NCBI RefSeq assembly: GCF_001678755.1
Contig: NZ_LZDS01000023.1
Coordinates: 225,060-289,059 of the forward strand
Direction: 5' to 3'
DNA length: 64,000 nucleotides
Source: Acinetobacter gandensis
Lineage (GTDB): Bacteria > Pseudomonadota > Gammaproteobacteria > Pseudomonadales > Moraxellaceae
Below are positions 1 to 10,200 of the stretch, in pieces. The stretch's first letter is position 1. Each line of letters opens with the position of its first letter. A program made the position numbers and the translations under genes. The notes under the pieces were generated by a model. That model saw only the letters and a list, made by a program, of their open reading frames with translations. It had not been told where the DNA came from and ran no database searches.

Positions 1-756
1 TACATGGCTATCAAGTTTGGCTTTTTCACCTAACTTGGTTTTATAGTTTGCACCAACATATTGCTGGGTATAAATATATTGTACATCGGCATACCAGTAG
101 CTTGCACCAATCTCAGGTGTAAATTGGTGATCAATACCCGCAATGTACATACCATCCGCTTCCGCACCTGTATCATAATTTGCTGGTGGCGCAAATTTAG
201 TTAACTCACGGAACTGATTGTCATAACGGTTATTAATGCCATCGATGTAAGCCAAGGTTAACTTAGTATCTTTTACATCTTTTGATTCCAACCATGCACC
301 ACTATAAGTCGTCAACAACTGACGTGATGGATCGAAAACTAAAACTGGAGAAACAGGTAATAATTCACCTACTTTCAATTCAGTTTGAGATACTTTGGCT
401 TTTAATGTCGCACCAACCTTCCCAAAATTATCTTTTGATTCTTTGCCATCATGCGGCAAAATCCAGTCTGGATTTTTATCACGCGCATTCAATTTGAATG
501 CATGTTGTACCAAAAGATCTGCACCTACTTGAATGCCAGCACCAATATCTTGGTAACCTGACTTCGCATCCAAAGTGATCCCTTGCGACCATGAACCCCA
601 GTTCTCTGCAGGATTTTCTTTGATTTGGCGATCAAGATAGAAGTTTTTAAATTTTAATTGCACTTGGCTATCGTCAACAAAATCTGCATAAGTTGCAGAA
701 GTTCCTAATGTTGCTGTCGCAGCAAGAATTGCTATCCATAAATTTTGACGACGCAT
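1..756 (-). CDS. OprD-family outer membrane porin (C-terminus outside window)
   Basis: The first 252 codons of an outer-membrane porin are present; the rest lies left of the window. The product starts MRRQNLWIAILAATATLG with a typical signal peptide, cleavage likely after the ATYA at about residue 24, followed by DFVDDS. The aromatic-rich alternating strands and the segment VGELLPVSPVLVFDPSRQ match the OprD/OpdK family, which forms 18-stranded substrate-specific channels of about 420 residues for small carboxylates and aromatic acids. It lies downstream of and parallel to mhpDFE, so uptake of a matching aromatic acid is plausible, but the terminator at 1313-1338 and a 0.55-kb gap show it is transcribed separately. 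Substrate cannot be told from the sequence. Confidence 0.85.
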   Translation of the reverse strand, partial: MRRQNLWIAILAATATLGTSATYADFVDDSQVQLKFKNFYLDRQIKENPAENWGSWSQGITLDAKSGYQDIGAGIQVGADLLVQHAFKLNARDKNPDWILPHDGKESKDNFGKVGATLKAKVSQTELKVGELLPVSPVLVFDPSRQLLTTYSGAWLESKDVKDTKLTLAYIDGINNRYDNQFRELTKFAPPANYDTGAEADGMYIAGIDHQFTPEIGASYWYADVQYIYTQQYVGANYKTKLGEKAKLDSHV

Positions 757-1312
757 GGCTTATTTCCCAGTAATCAAATTAAGCTATGGCACCATCATGC
801 TAAACAATGCTCTTTTTAAAAATCCGACTACAGTATTAAGGTTTCAGCCAAAGCTCTATTCTTAGGACTGTTTTACTCAAAGTGACTATTTTTCTTTAGA
901 TATTTAAGCAATAAGTCATTTTCACTGTTTGTACCAAGCGATTTAATTAAATGCCTGTTTTATTAAATCAAAATTCTTTTTTTTATTTTTTATGCAATTA
1001 CAAGTCAGTTATTAATTGCTTTTAAGTTTAATCAAAATGGTTATCTGAGATTCATCCTCATTTAAATTATAAGATAAAACAATCACATCATATATTTATT
1101 ATATAAATATCAAATACTTAATATCTGGCTTAAATTTAATTTAATGCTGTTTTTCATAATTTTTTCAATATGTTATTGAAGCTTAGTGCTTAAAATGAAA
1201 TGAACCGTGAGCGCATAGTGAACAGACCCAACTTCATACTGACAGTAATATTAAAATTCACCTACACATCATCCTCGATCGCAAATTTCAATGCGGTTGC
1301 TAAGAGCTATAA
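757..1312. other. Intergenic region with promoter of the porin and a 17-bp dyad
   Basis: About 555 AT-rich bases between the porin start and the mhp terminator. No convincing open frame is seen. A perfect inverted repeat, TTCAATA-TGT-TATTGAA, sits at 1164-1180, roughly 410 bases upstream of the porin start. It could be an operator, but nothing ties it to a regulator in the window. Confidence 0.4.
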
Positions 1313-1338
1313 AAAAAGCGCCCTTTTGGGCGCTTTTT
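1313..1338 (-). terminator. Rho-independent terminator after mhpE
   Basis: AAAAAGCGCCC-TTTT-GGGCGCTTTTT: an 11-bp perfect stem with flanking A and T runs, immediately after the mhpE stop. It closes the mhpDFE operon and may act in both directions. Confidence 0.9.
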
Positions 1339-1353
1339 AAACAGATACTTAAA

Positions 1354-2373
1354 TTAAGCATTTGCTTCTTTAGCTTTAGACATTGTCAACGCTAAATCTT
1401 CAATCATGTCTTCTTGACCACCAACTGTACCACGGCGACCAAGCTCCATGAGGATTTCACGCGCAGAAACGCCATATTTAGCTTCAGCACGTTTAGCAAA
1501 CAATAGGAATGATGAGTAAACACCTGCATAACCTAAAGTTGCCGCATCACGGTCTGCACGAATTGGGTTGTGCATCATTGGAATCACAAGATCTTCAGCA
1601 ACGTCTTGTACTTTGAACAAATCAACGCCAGTGTCCATACCCATACGGTTAGCAACTGCAATGAACAATTCAAGTGGCGTGTTACCTGCACCCGCACCAA
1701 GACCAGCAGATGCTAAATCGACACGTACTGCACCAGCTTGAACCGCAGCAACAGTGTTAGAAACACCCATACCTAAGTTGTGATGACCGTGGAAACCTAG
1801 CTCAATGCTTGAATCTAAATGCTGACGTAAGTGACCTACGCGATCAAGTACATCTTGGGGAAGCATGTAACCTGCAGAGTCAGTGACATAGATACAGTTT
1901 GCACCGTAAGACACCATCTTCTTCGCTTCTTCAAGCAATTTTTCAGGCGTTGCCATGTGAGCAAGCATCAAGAAGCCCACAGTATCCATCTCTAACTTGC
2001 GTGCAGCTGTGATGTGCTGTTCAGAACAGTCCGCTTCAGTACAGTGAGTTGCCACACGAATAGTAGAAACACCAATTTCATGTGCCATTTTTAAATGGTC
2101 AACCGTACCGATACCAGGTAGAAGTAATGCAGAAATTTTTGCATTTTTCATACGTGGCACAACAGCAGACAAGTATTCTTCGTCAGTTGCAGCAGCGAAA
2201 CCGTAGTTTACAGATGAACCGCCAAGGCCGTCACCGTGAGTCACTTCAATTAAAGGTACGCCTGCATCATCAAGTGCTGTTGAAATGGCAATCATTTGCT
2301 CAACAGTGGTTTGATGGCGCTGTGGGTGCATACCATCACGTAAAGTCATATCATGAACAATAATCTTAGACAT
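1354..2373 (-). CDS. mhpE: 4-hydroxy-2-oxovalerate aldolase
   Basis: Splits 4-hydroxy-2-oxovalerate into pyruvate and acetaldehyde, the last cleavage of the meta pathway. The 339-residue length fits MhpE/DmpG (about 337-345). The N-terminus carries the DRE-TIM metallolyase signature ([11 protein letters not shown], residues 10-20), and the metal-binding HGHHN motif lies near residue 195. It follows mhpF by 11 nt in the same orientation, as expected for partners that form a complex channelling acetaldehyde to MhpF. The GC and codon use match neighbouring core genes. The family assignment is firm; whether the ring substrate is phenolic, phenylpropanoid or other cannot be told. Confidence 0.95.
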   Translation of the reverse strand: MSKIIVHDMTLRDGMHPQRHQTTVEQMIAISTALDDAGVPLIEVTHGDGLGGSSVNYGFAAATDEEYLSAVVPRMKNAKISALLLPGIGTVDHLKMAHEIGVSTIRVATHCTEADCSEQHITAARKLEMDTVGFLMLAHMATPEKLLEEAKKMVSYGANCIYVTDSAGYMLPQDVLDRVGHLRQHLDSSIELGFHGHHNLGMGVSNTVAAVQAGAVRVDLASAGLGAGAGNTPLELFIAVANRMGMDTGVDLFKVQDVAEDLVIPMMHNPIRADRDAATLGYAGVYSSFLLFAKRAEAKYGVSAREILMELGRRGTVGGQEDMIEDLALTMSKAKEANA

Positions 2374-2384
2374 GAGGTTGCTCC

Positions 2385-3281
2385 TTAAGCTTCTTCTTTA
2401 TTGAAAACGTGTTCTGCAAACATTTCTGCAGTACGTGCAGCTGCTGCTGTCATGATGTCGAGGTTACCTGCATATTTCGGTAGGAAATCGCCAAGACCTT
2501 CAACTTCTAAGTAAATAGAAACACGGTTGCCATCAAATACTGGACCATTTACAAGCTTGTAACCTGGTACGTATTTTTGAACGTCTTTGATCATTGCGTG
2601 AACTGACTCAATGATCGCTGCTTGATCTGGCTCACCTTCCACTAGACAGTGAACAGTGTCACGCATCATCAATGGTGGTTCAGCAGGGTTAATGATGATG
2701 ATCGCTTTACCTGCTTTTGCTCCACCAACTTTCTCAATTGCACCCGCAGTTGTACGTGTGAATTCATCGATGTTTTTACGTGTACCTGGACCTACGGATT
2801 TAGTCGATACAGTTGCAATGATTTCACCGTATTCAACAGGTTGAACACGAGAAACTGCAGCAACCATAGGAATAGTCGCCTGACCACCACAAGTTACCAT
2901 GTTTACGTTTGGCACTTCGCCAGCAGCAAGCAATGCTTCAAGGTTTACCGGTGGTACGCAGAAAGGACCAATTGCAGCAGGTGTTAAGTCAATCATTAAC
3001 ACGCCAAGTTCGTTTAACTTGCGGCTGTTTTCAGCATGTACATATGCAGACGTTGCATCGAATGCAATTTTAATGTCATCTTCAAGAACGTGAGGAAGAA
3101 GACCATCTACACCTTCAGCAGTGGTTTTCAAACCCATTTTCGCAGCACGTGCAAGACCTTCAGATGTTGGGTCAATACCAACCATCCAAACTGGCTCTAA
3201 CCATTCGCTACGTTGTAATTTGTAAAGCAAATCAGTACCAATATTACCTGGTCCGATCATTGCACATTTAATCTTTTTCAT
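2385..3281 (-). CDS. mhpF: Acetaldehyde dehydrogenase (acetylating)
   Basis: Converts acetaldehyde, NAD+ and CoA to acetyl-CoA, working in complex with the aldolase encoded directly downstream. Residues 6-14 form the Rossmann loop ([11 protein letters not shown]) and the catalytic cysteine is in CGGQATIPM near residue 131. At 298 residues it is slightly shorter than E. coli MhpF (316) but has both domains. The start at 3281 follows the 36-nt gap after mhpD. No frameshift or missing motif is seen. Confidence 0.95.
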   Translation of the reverse strand: MKKIKCAMIGPGNIGTDLLYKLQRSEWLEPVWMVGIDPTSEGLARAAKMGLKTTAEGVDGLLPHVLEDDIKIAFDATSAYVHAENSRKLNELGVLMIDLTPAAIGPFCVPPVNLEALLAAGEVPNVNMVTCGGQATIPMVAAVSRVQPVEYGEIIATVSTKSVGPGTRKNIDEFTRTTAGAIEKVGGAKAGKAIIIINPAEPPLMMRDTVHCLVEGEPDQAAIIESVHAMIKDVQKYVPGYKLVNGPVFDGNRVSIYLEVEGLGDFLPKYAGNLDIMTAAAARTAEMFAEHVFNKEEA

Positions 3282-3317
3282 GAATGTGTACTCTTAAATA
3301 TTCCATTAAAACCAAGC

Positions 3318-4115
3318 TTATTTCGCTGCAAATGCTGCAGTTACTGAACCAAAGCCTTTAATTTCAACTTTGAATTCATCGCCAGGATTTGCCACAACCA
3401 TTGGCCCTAGCGCACCTGTTAAAATGATGTCACCTGCAAGTAATGGACGACCACGACGTACCATTTCATCTGCAAGCCAAACCGCAGCATTCATTGGGTT
3501 TGCAAGACATGCTTTACCCACGCCTTGAGACACAACTTCTTCGCCACGTGTCATGATCATTTTGCAGTTCACAAGATCAAGGTTTTCAAGTTTTACAGGC
3601 TTTGAACCCAATACAAAACCTGCTGATGAAGCATTGTCAGCAACTGTATCAATCAAAGAGATTTTCCAGTTTTCAATACGGCTATCCACAACTTCAATGG
3701 CAGGCAACGCATATTCTGTTGCGCTGATAATGTCTGCATAAGTGTGTTTATCTTTGGTCAAGTCTTGGTTAATCACCAATGCAATTTCTGCTTCAACCTT
3801 CGGTTGAATAAGTAGACCTGCTGGGATTTCTTCACCATCGCCATAAGCCATGTCTGCGAACAACATACCGAAATCCGGTTGATCCACACCAAGCTGCGCT
3901 TGAACAACTTTAGACGTTAAACCAATTTTACGGCCCACTAAACGGCGACCTTCAGCAAGTGCACGTTTGGTATTTTCTTCCTGAACGGCATAAGCGATAT
4001 CTACATCTGCACTTTCACCACCAAGTTGTGGGCGAATAGGTGCAATCGCAGCTTGAGATAATTCAGCGTTACGTAAAGCTTGCGCAACTGATTCAACAAC
4101 AGCAGAATTCGACAT
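3318..4115 (-). CDS. mhpD: 2-oxopent-4-enoate (2-hydroxypenta-2,4-dienoate) hydratase
   Basis: Hydrates 2-hydroxypentadienoate to 4-hydroxy-2-oxovalerate, feeding MhpE. The start at 4115 (MSNSAVVES) is preferred over an upstream in-frame ATG because AAGGAAA lies 7 nt before it; this gives 265 residues, the usual family length. Motifs GRKIGLT, LGVDQPDFG, the EAEIA metal-site region and DIILTGALGPM match MhpD more closely than the decarboxylase paralogue DmpH, but the two are homologous and the distinction rests on overall similarity. First gene of the mhpD-mhpF-mhpE operon. No ring-cleavage dioxygenase is seen upstream, so those genes must lie elsewhere. Confidence 0.9.
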   Translation of the reverse strand: MSNSAVVESVAQALRNAELSQAAIAPIRPQLGGESADVDIAYAVQEENTKRALAEGRRLVGRKIGLTSKVVQAQLGVDQPDFGMLFADMAYGDGEEIPAGLLIQPKVEAEIALVINQDLTKDKHTYADIISATEYALPAIEVVDSRIENWKISLIDTVADNASSAGFVLGSKPVKLENLDLVNCKMIMTRGEEVVSQGVGKACLANPMNAAVWLADEMVRRGRPLLAGDIILTGALGPMVVANPGDEFKVEIKGFGSVTAAFAAK

Positions 4116-4569
4116 CAATGTTTCCTTAAACTGCAAAAAATGGACTTATAGCGCTGTGACAGGAATTAGAAGTTGCCTCGGTTCAGCATCTGCAATCGGC
4201 TTTGCTGACCGTCCTTCACATAAAACGCATCTATCTTTAAACCACTTTAGAATCAAGATTTTCAGCTTTTCATGCCAATACTTATTTTATTTATGACTAT
4301 AGTTAAATCCTATAATTTCAGTTGGTTTTATTGATTAAAAACAAAAACATAAAGTTATTTTTCTAAATATTAAACTACCCATAAAGCGCCGAAAAATTCA
4401 TCTTCCTGTTAAAAAAACAGTCATCTACGACTAAAAGATTAGATTATTCGTTTATTTTTCACACAAACCCACATATAACTGTTGAAAACAAGATGTTTTT
4501 AAAAGCCCGATTTAAAGGATTTTAACGATGCTTCCTTTTTGTTACAGCGCGTCATCGCCAGTCTCAAAC
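4116..4569. other. Intergenic region upstream of mhpD
   Basis: Contains the mhp promoter region and no gene. A near-perfect dyad CGGTTCAGCA (4179-4188) / TGCTGACCG (4203-4211) lies 64-96 bases upstream of mhpD and could be an operator or a leader hairpin. The rest is AT-rich without clear structure. Confidence 0.35.
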
Positions 4570-4596
4570 AAAAAAAGGAAAGCGAACTTTCCTTTT
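4570..4596 (-). terminator. Terminator of the HAD gene
   Basis: On the minus strand AAAAGGAAAG-TTCG-CTTTCCTTTTTTT: a stem with a stable TTCG tetraloop and a T run, 30 bases after the HAD stop. Confidence 0.85.
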
Positions 4597-4626
4597 CACA
4601 CTGAATTAAAGATCAACATATTTGTT

Positions 4627-5295
4627 TTATACAGCTTCACTCAAACTTACGTACTGCAATAACAACTGTTGCAACTCTGCAACATCATGCGCAATCGACA
4701 ATGGCTGAAAACTTTTCAACGTTTCCACACTATGTACTCCGTAGGACACTCCAATACGCGGCATCGAAATATTACGCGCCATTTCCAAATCGTAGGATGT
4801 ATCCCCCACCATAATAGCCTGCTCAGCAGCGATGCCTGTTTCTGCTAATATTTCCGCAAGCATCAGTGGATCTGGCTTAGATTTAGTCTCACTTGCAGCA
4901 CGTGTAGTAACAAATAAATCACGACTATTGGTTTGCGCCAATACACGATCCAGTCCTTTGCGACTCTTGCCTGTGGCAACAGCCAATTGTGTACCTGCAG
5001 CTCTCAGTTCATTTAACATTTCAGCGACACCTGTAAACCACATATCGCCCTTAGAGTTCGCCACATAATGCTCAGAGTAGCTTTGCAAAATGTCGTGATG
5101 CAGCTCAGGCACAGTCGGAAATAATCGCTGTGCCACTTCAGGCAGACCTAAGCCAATAATGCTTTTCGCATCGGCATCTGTTAATGGTTGTTCAAAAGTT
5201 TGAGCTGCAAACTTTAAGCTCGAGACAATTTGACCAACTGAATCAAATAAAGTGCCATCCCAATCGAAAATGACCAGTTTTACAGGTGAGTTCAT
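4627..5295 (-). CDS. HAD-superfamily phosphatase, phosphoglycolate phosphatase-like
   Basis: A 222-residue haloacid-dehalogenase hydrolase. Motif I is DWDGTLFDS (residues 10-18, with the nucleophile and acid aspartates), motif II VATGKS near 104, motif III lysine in SKPDP near 140, and motif IV GDTSYDLEMA near 163. The helical cap between motifs I and II is that of Gph/PgmB-type enzymes. It sits just downstream of rluC on the same strand, an arrangement known in Acinetobacter and Pseudomonas. The physiological substrate is unknown; phosphoglycolate or a sugar phosphate are family-level guesses. Confidence 0.85.
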   Translation of the reverse strand: MNSPVKLVIFDWDGTLFDSVGQIVSSLKFAAQTFEQPLTDADAKSIIGLGLPEVAQRLFPTVPELHHDILQSYSEHYVANSKGDMWFTGVAEMLNELRAAGTQLAVATGKSRKGLDRVLAQTNSRDLFVTTRAASETKSKPDPLMLAEILAETGIAAEQAIMVGDTSYDLEMARNISMPRIGVSYGVHSVETLKSFQPLSIAHDVAELQQLLLQYVSLSEAV

Positions 5296-5330
5296 ATAAG
5301 GTTCCTAATATTTGATTCAGCTATTAAAGC

Positions 5331-5395
5331 CCTCTCCTGAGCAAGATTTAAAGCAATGCTTTTAAATTGAAGCGCAAGTGAAGGTTTAGGAGAGG
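5331..5395. repeat. Palindromic intergenic element
   Basis: CCTCTCCT at 5331-5338 and AGGAGAGG at 5388-5395 form a perfect 8-bp inverted repeat enclosing a second, imperfect AT dyad, in the spacer between rluC and the HAD gene. A further CTCCCCTAGCCCCTC tract follows near 5410-5425. The pattern resembles a dispersed REP-like element, but no second copy is seen in this window. Confidence 0.35.
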
Positions 5396-5478
5396 TCAAT
5401 TCACAACATCTCCCCTAGCCCCTCTTTAATTAAAGATGAAAACTTTCATAAGCATCAACATACAAGATAGATTAAAAC

Positions 5479-6447
5479 TTACTCATCATCTTCTATAGAC
5501 TTCACTACCTTGTCTGCCTTTTGTGCACGTAGCTGAGCCACAATGCTTTGCATATCTTCAGGCAAAGGCGCTTCAATCGTTTGATAACCAGGGATTTCTA
5601 AGCGCATTGCATGTAGGCACAAACGACGTGGCTTCGGCCCACGATATTCAGTTTCATGGCCGTATTTTTCATCACCCACCAATGGATGACCAATACTTAA
5701 ACCGTGCACACGAATCTGATGGGTACGACCTGAAAGTGGAGATGCATATACCAATGTGGCATGCATAAAGCGCTCTTTAACATTCCACTGGGTTTTTGAG
5801 TCTTTCCCTTCTTTAGACACACGTACACGACGCTCACCATTAGCAAGTTCATAACGATGCAAAGGTTGATCAATCAGTTGCTTATCCAAACTCACCACGC
5901 CTTTTACTACAGCCGCATAGGTTTTTTGGATTTTGTGTTCGCGTAGCATGTCTTGTAAGCTTTTTAACACACTGCGTTTTTTAGAAATCATCACCAGACC
6001 CGAAGTGTCGCGGTCAATACGATGAATCAGTTCAAGATACTTTTTACCTGTTGCCGCACGTAAGCCTTCAATCAGACCATAAGCCACACCGCTACCGCCA
6101 TGTACAGCGATACCTGAAGGCTTGTTCACGACCATTAAGCCTTCATCTTCATACACCACACGACTAAGCAGGCTTTGCGCAACTTTGTCAGATACGGGTG
6201 CCGCCGTTTCATCTTTTTGCTCATAGCGTATTGGCGCAACACGAACTTGATCGCCAATATTTAATTTGGTTTCTGCTTTTACACGTTTCTTGTTTACACG
6301 TACTTGGCTTTCACGAATCAAGCGATAAATGCGACTTTTAGGCACACCTTTAAGACGACTAAACAGGAAATTATCAATACGTTGACCCGCCTGATGCTCG
6401 TCCACTTCAAACCAGGTGACGCTTTGCCATTCTTGCGTAGAATTCAT
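5479..6447 (-). CDS. rluC: 23S rRNA pseudouridine synthase (955/2504/2580 type)
   Basis: Isomerises uridines 955, 2504 and 2580 of 23S rRNA in E. coli. The 322-residue protein has an N-terminal S4 RNA-binding domain (QRIDNFLFSRLKGVPKSRIYRLI, residues about 20-40, then VRVNKKRVK), and a catalytic domain with HRIDRDTSGL carrying the active aspartate near residue 145. SGRTHQIRVH near 240 is the second conserved motif. It is divergent from rne across a 758-base leader, the classic rluC/rne arrangement. The assignment to RluC rather than RluD rests on the S4 sequence and the rne linkage. Confidence 0.93.
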   Translation of the reverse strand: MNSTQEWQSVTWFEVDEHQAGQRIDNFLFSRLKGVPKSRIYRLIRESQVRVNKKRVKAETKLNIGDQVRVAPIRYEQKDETAAPVSDKVAQSLLSRVVYEDEGLMVVNKPSGIAVHGGSGVAYGLIEGLRAATGKKYLELIHRIDRDTSGLVMISKKRSVLKSLQDMLREHKIQKTYAAVVKGVVSLDKQLIDQPLHRYELANGERRVRVSKEGKDSKTQWNVKERFMHATLVYASPLSGRTHQIRVHGLSIGHPLVGDEKYGHETEYRGPKPRRLCLHAMRLEIPGYQTIEAPLPEDMQSIVAQLRAQKADKVVKSIEDDE

Positions 6448-7205
6448 ACAGTTACTGTGACCTAAAAAAATACTAAAATTGAATAAAAAATGATCATTTA
6501 AGCTATACTTTTCGCAAGAAACATAAGCTTAGCCCATAGGCAGATGATGCAAGGTTTGATATAGTCAGCGCACGGAAACCACCGTAACTGAGTAAAAGTT
6601 GATTCATTTTCAGTATTCACTGCATTTGAACTTTCAACACATTACTCATTTTAGCTCGGAAAGGTCCCAAAAGAATTATGCCGACGCCGAAGGCTTATTA
6701 TATCGGCAAAACAGCAAACTGTTGCGTTTAATTGTACCGTAGGTACATAAAACAGTTTGCCGCAAAAAAATATGCGCCAACCAAGGTTGGTTTTTAAACG
6801 TAAACTGATACACATCAGACCAGTCGCTCCCTGAAATATCTTCAGGCCACAACGTTTGATGCATTGGATCTGCACAGTTTGTAAAGGTACGACGATAATT
6901 CCGTATCAAGACGCTCTATCAGATATGAATGGATGCTCTTCGAGCAATGTGACAGTGAAAGTTACTCACATCCAATGCACCGTTTGTCCGCCAGTGAAAG
7001 AGTCAGGTGACTTTAATCGTTTAAAAGATTGAAGCCGTATTGCCATCATCAATACGTGAATCAAAAACCGTTGCCCACCAAAAGAAGGCCGGTAAAAATG
7101 CTCAGTACACACTTTTTGTGATCTGAGCACATTGATCCATGATGTGTGATGCTCGCTACGAATCAAGCGATGTTCTCCTGTGTATCACTATTAGGTGTTA
7201 CACCC
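6448..7205 (+). promoter_or_regulatory. Long structured leader of rne
   Basis: No gene is seen in these 758 bases. A TATACT -10-like box at 6504-6509 with TTGAAT upstream (19-bp spacing) could start an rne transcript of roughly 700 bases of leader. The leader contains a strong stem GCAAACTGTT (6714-6723) / AACAGTTTGC (6751-6760) with an inner stem GTACC/GGTAC (6734-6738/6742-6746), and a second stem GCCGA/TCGGC just before it. In E. coli the rne 5' UTR folds and lets RNase E control its own mRNA (established there); the same role here is inference. Confidence 0.55.
6777..6795 (+). terminator. Terminator-like hairpin inside the rne leader
   Basis: CCAAC-CAAG-GTTGG followed by TTTTT, 410 bases before the rne start codon and right after the large leader hairpin. 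The stem is short (5 bp, extendable by a C-A neighbour), so read-through or attenuation is uncertain. Confidence 0.3.
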
Positions 7206-10200
7206 ATGAAACGTATGTTGATTAATGCAACACATGCCGAAGAGATTCGCGTTGCACTTGTCACTGGTCAGCGTCTTTACGATTTTGACTTAGAGAATCG
7301 TACCCGTGAACAAAAAAAATCGAATATCTATAAAGGTCATGTGACCCGTGTAGAGCCCTCTTTAGAAGCTGTATTCGTTGAATATGGTGCAGGTCGTCAG
7401 GGCTTCCTGTCGATGCGCGAAATAGCTAATTCTTATTACAAAGCAGATCCTCGCCAAACTTCTAATATCCGCGAATTGATCACTGAAGGTACAGAACTTC
7501 TTGTTCAAGTGGAAAAAGAAGAACGTGGCAACAAAGGTGCTGCACTTTCAACATTTATTTCACTCGCTGGTCGTTATTTGGTATTAATGCCAAACAACCC
7601 GAAAGGTGGTGGTATTAGCCGTCAAATTTCTGGTTCAGTTCGTGAAGAATTAAAAGAAATGTTGGCATCACTCAATGTCCCTCGTGGCATGAGCGTGATC
7701 GTTCGTACTGCAGGTATTGGCCGTTCACAAGAAGAACTACAACTTGACCTACAGCATTTGCTAGACCTTTGGGCACAAATCCAAAGTACTTCAAACTCTG
7801 GCCCATCACCAATGTTGGTTCACCAAGAAGCAGGCGTGGTTACACGTGCTATTCGTGACTATTTACGTGATGACGTTGCTGAAATCTTAATTGACTCAGA
7901 ACAAGCCTATAACGAGGCGTATAACTTCGTAAAAGCAGTTATGCCACGTCAACTCGACAAGCTTAAAACCTATACCTTGAATGAGCCTTTATTTGCACAC
8001 TTTGCAATTGAAAGCCAAATTCAAACAGCTTATGAGCGTGAAGTGAAATTACCTTCAGGTGGTTCAATTGTGATTGACCAAACTGAAGCATTGGTTTCAA
8101 TTGACATCAACTCAGCAAAATCAACTCGTGGTAGCGATGTAGAAGATACTGCACTCAATACCAACCTTGAAGCTGCTGAAGAAATTGCACGCCAATTACG
8201 CTTACGTGATATCGGTGGTTTAGTTGTGATCGATTTCATCGACATGACCAAAGACCGCAACCAACGTATGGTTGAAGCAAAACTTCGTGAAGCAACACAA
8301 AGCGACCGTGCCCGTATTCAATTCGGCCAATTGTCTCGCTTTGGTTTAATGGAAATGAGCCGTCAACGCTTACGCCCATCACTTGAAGAAGCCACTGGTT
8401 ATGTTTGCCCTCGCTGTCATGGCACAGGTATGGTACGTGACCTACGCTCTCTATCACTTTCAATCATGCGCAAAGTGGAAGAAATTGCACTACGTGAACG
8501 TCATGGTGAAGTTCAAGTACAAGTTCCTGTTGAAATCGCTGCATTCTTATTGAATGAAAAGCGTCACAGCCTTGTTTATTTAGAGCAAACTTCAAATGTA
8601 CGTGTGACTGTGCTTCCTCACCCACACTTAGAAACACCACATTACGAAATTTCGTATAATCCTGAAGGCTTTGCACCAACCAGCTATGAACGTACTGAAG
8701 CTACACGTTCAAGTGAAAAAGAGTTGGGCTACGAAGCATCTGAATGGCACTTAGGTGAAGAACAGACTGCTGCGCAACAACAAGCACCTGCACCACAACA
8801 AGAAAAAGGCCATAAGAAGAACAAGCATCAACAACAAAATGTAGCTCAGCAAGCGCCTGCTCAAGTCGCAGCTCCTGCACCTACAGCATCAACCAGCCCA
8901 TGCGCTTGGCTTGAAAACTTGTTTGTTCAAAAACAAGCAGCGACCGTTGATCAATCTCGCACTGCAAACAATGCAGCCGCAGCGATTGAGCAAATGGTAA
9001 ACAACGGTGCATCTAGCCGTGGTCAATTCGGCCAGATTAATGCTGCTGCATCTGTAGCAACTGCCGATAGTAATGCTTATCTTGCACCTTCATCTGTTGT
9101 ACATAAACAAGAACGTGACAGCTTAGAAAAAGCTGAACGTGAAGAAAAACGTCACAACAAGAAGCGTCCAAACAAGCACAAAGAAGCACGTGAACAAGAT
9201 GTTCAATCACATCAAGTTCATGAAGAAGTGTTACAACCTTCACGTCAAGATCGCCATGAACAGCGCCAAGAGCAACGTTCAGACAACCGTCAAGATCGTC
9301 ATGAATCACGTCAAGACAACCGTCAAGAACAACGTTCTGAGCGTCATGACAATCGCCAAGAGCAACGCAATGAATCGCGCCAAGACAACAACCGTCAAGA
9401 GCAACGTTCAGAGCGTCAAGACAACAACCGTCAAGACCAACGTGAAAATCGTCGCAATTCTCGCCGTCAGCACAACAACGAAAACACACAGCAAGATGTT
9501 CAAAACAATGAACAAACGCAGTCTGTTCCACGTCGTGACCGCAACAACCAGCAACGCCCGAACCGCCCAAATCGCCAACGCGATCAAAGCGTGTTAAATG
9601 AACAAGCGATTGCACAGGAAGTTGCTGCTGAACAGCAAACTGCTCCGACACAGCACAACCGCCAGCCGAAAGTTGAGTTAGTGAATGCACCTCAACAAGA
9701 CGTTATGGCAACTGCTTTGGTGGTCAATGTAGATCAAGCACAAAGTGAGATCGTTGCATTAAATCCAGCGCCTGTTGAACAGGCTCAACAGCCAACTCCT
9801 GCTCCTGTCGTAGAAGCTGCTGCTGTTGTTGAACAACCTGTTGTTGCTGTGGAAGCTGAGAAATCAGAGCCACAACACAAGGCAAACGAGAAAAAACCAA
9901 GTCGTGCCAGCAATGACCCACGTCAACGCCGCCGCGAACAACGTGCAGCACGTGCTCAACAGGCACAGGCTCCAAAAATTGCGCCATCGCAAATCCCTGA
10001 ACTTGCTCAATACAATGTGGGCAGCTTGATTCGCCATGTATATGGAGAAGATTGTTCAGTATTGATCGAGCAATTTGGACTACTTCCAACCTTCAACCGC
10101 GCGTTACAAAAATTTGCAGATGAATATGCTGCAAATCAAGCAACTCAGACTGAAGTAGCTGTAGAGAAAAAGCCTGTTACCCGTGATGTGCAAGTAGCAA

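Noticed and set aside
6651..7166. Several minus-strand frames of 60-77 codons in the rne leader
   Set aside because: Unrelated low-quality frames without ribosome-binding sites; the region is better explained as a structured leader.
9037..9690. Long open frame on the minus strand inside rne (about 217 codons)
   Set aside because: It lies opposite the repetitive RQ-rich tract of rne and has a histidine/cysteine/leucine-rich composition caused by codon bias of the real gene.
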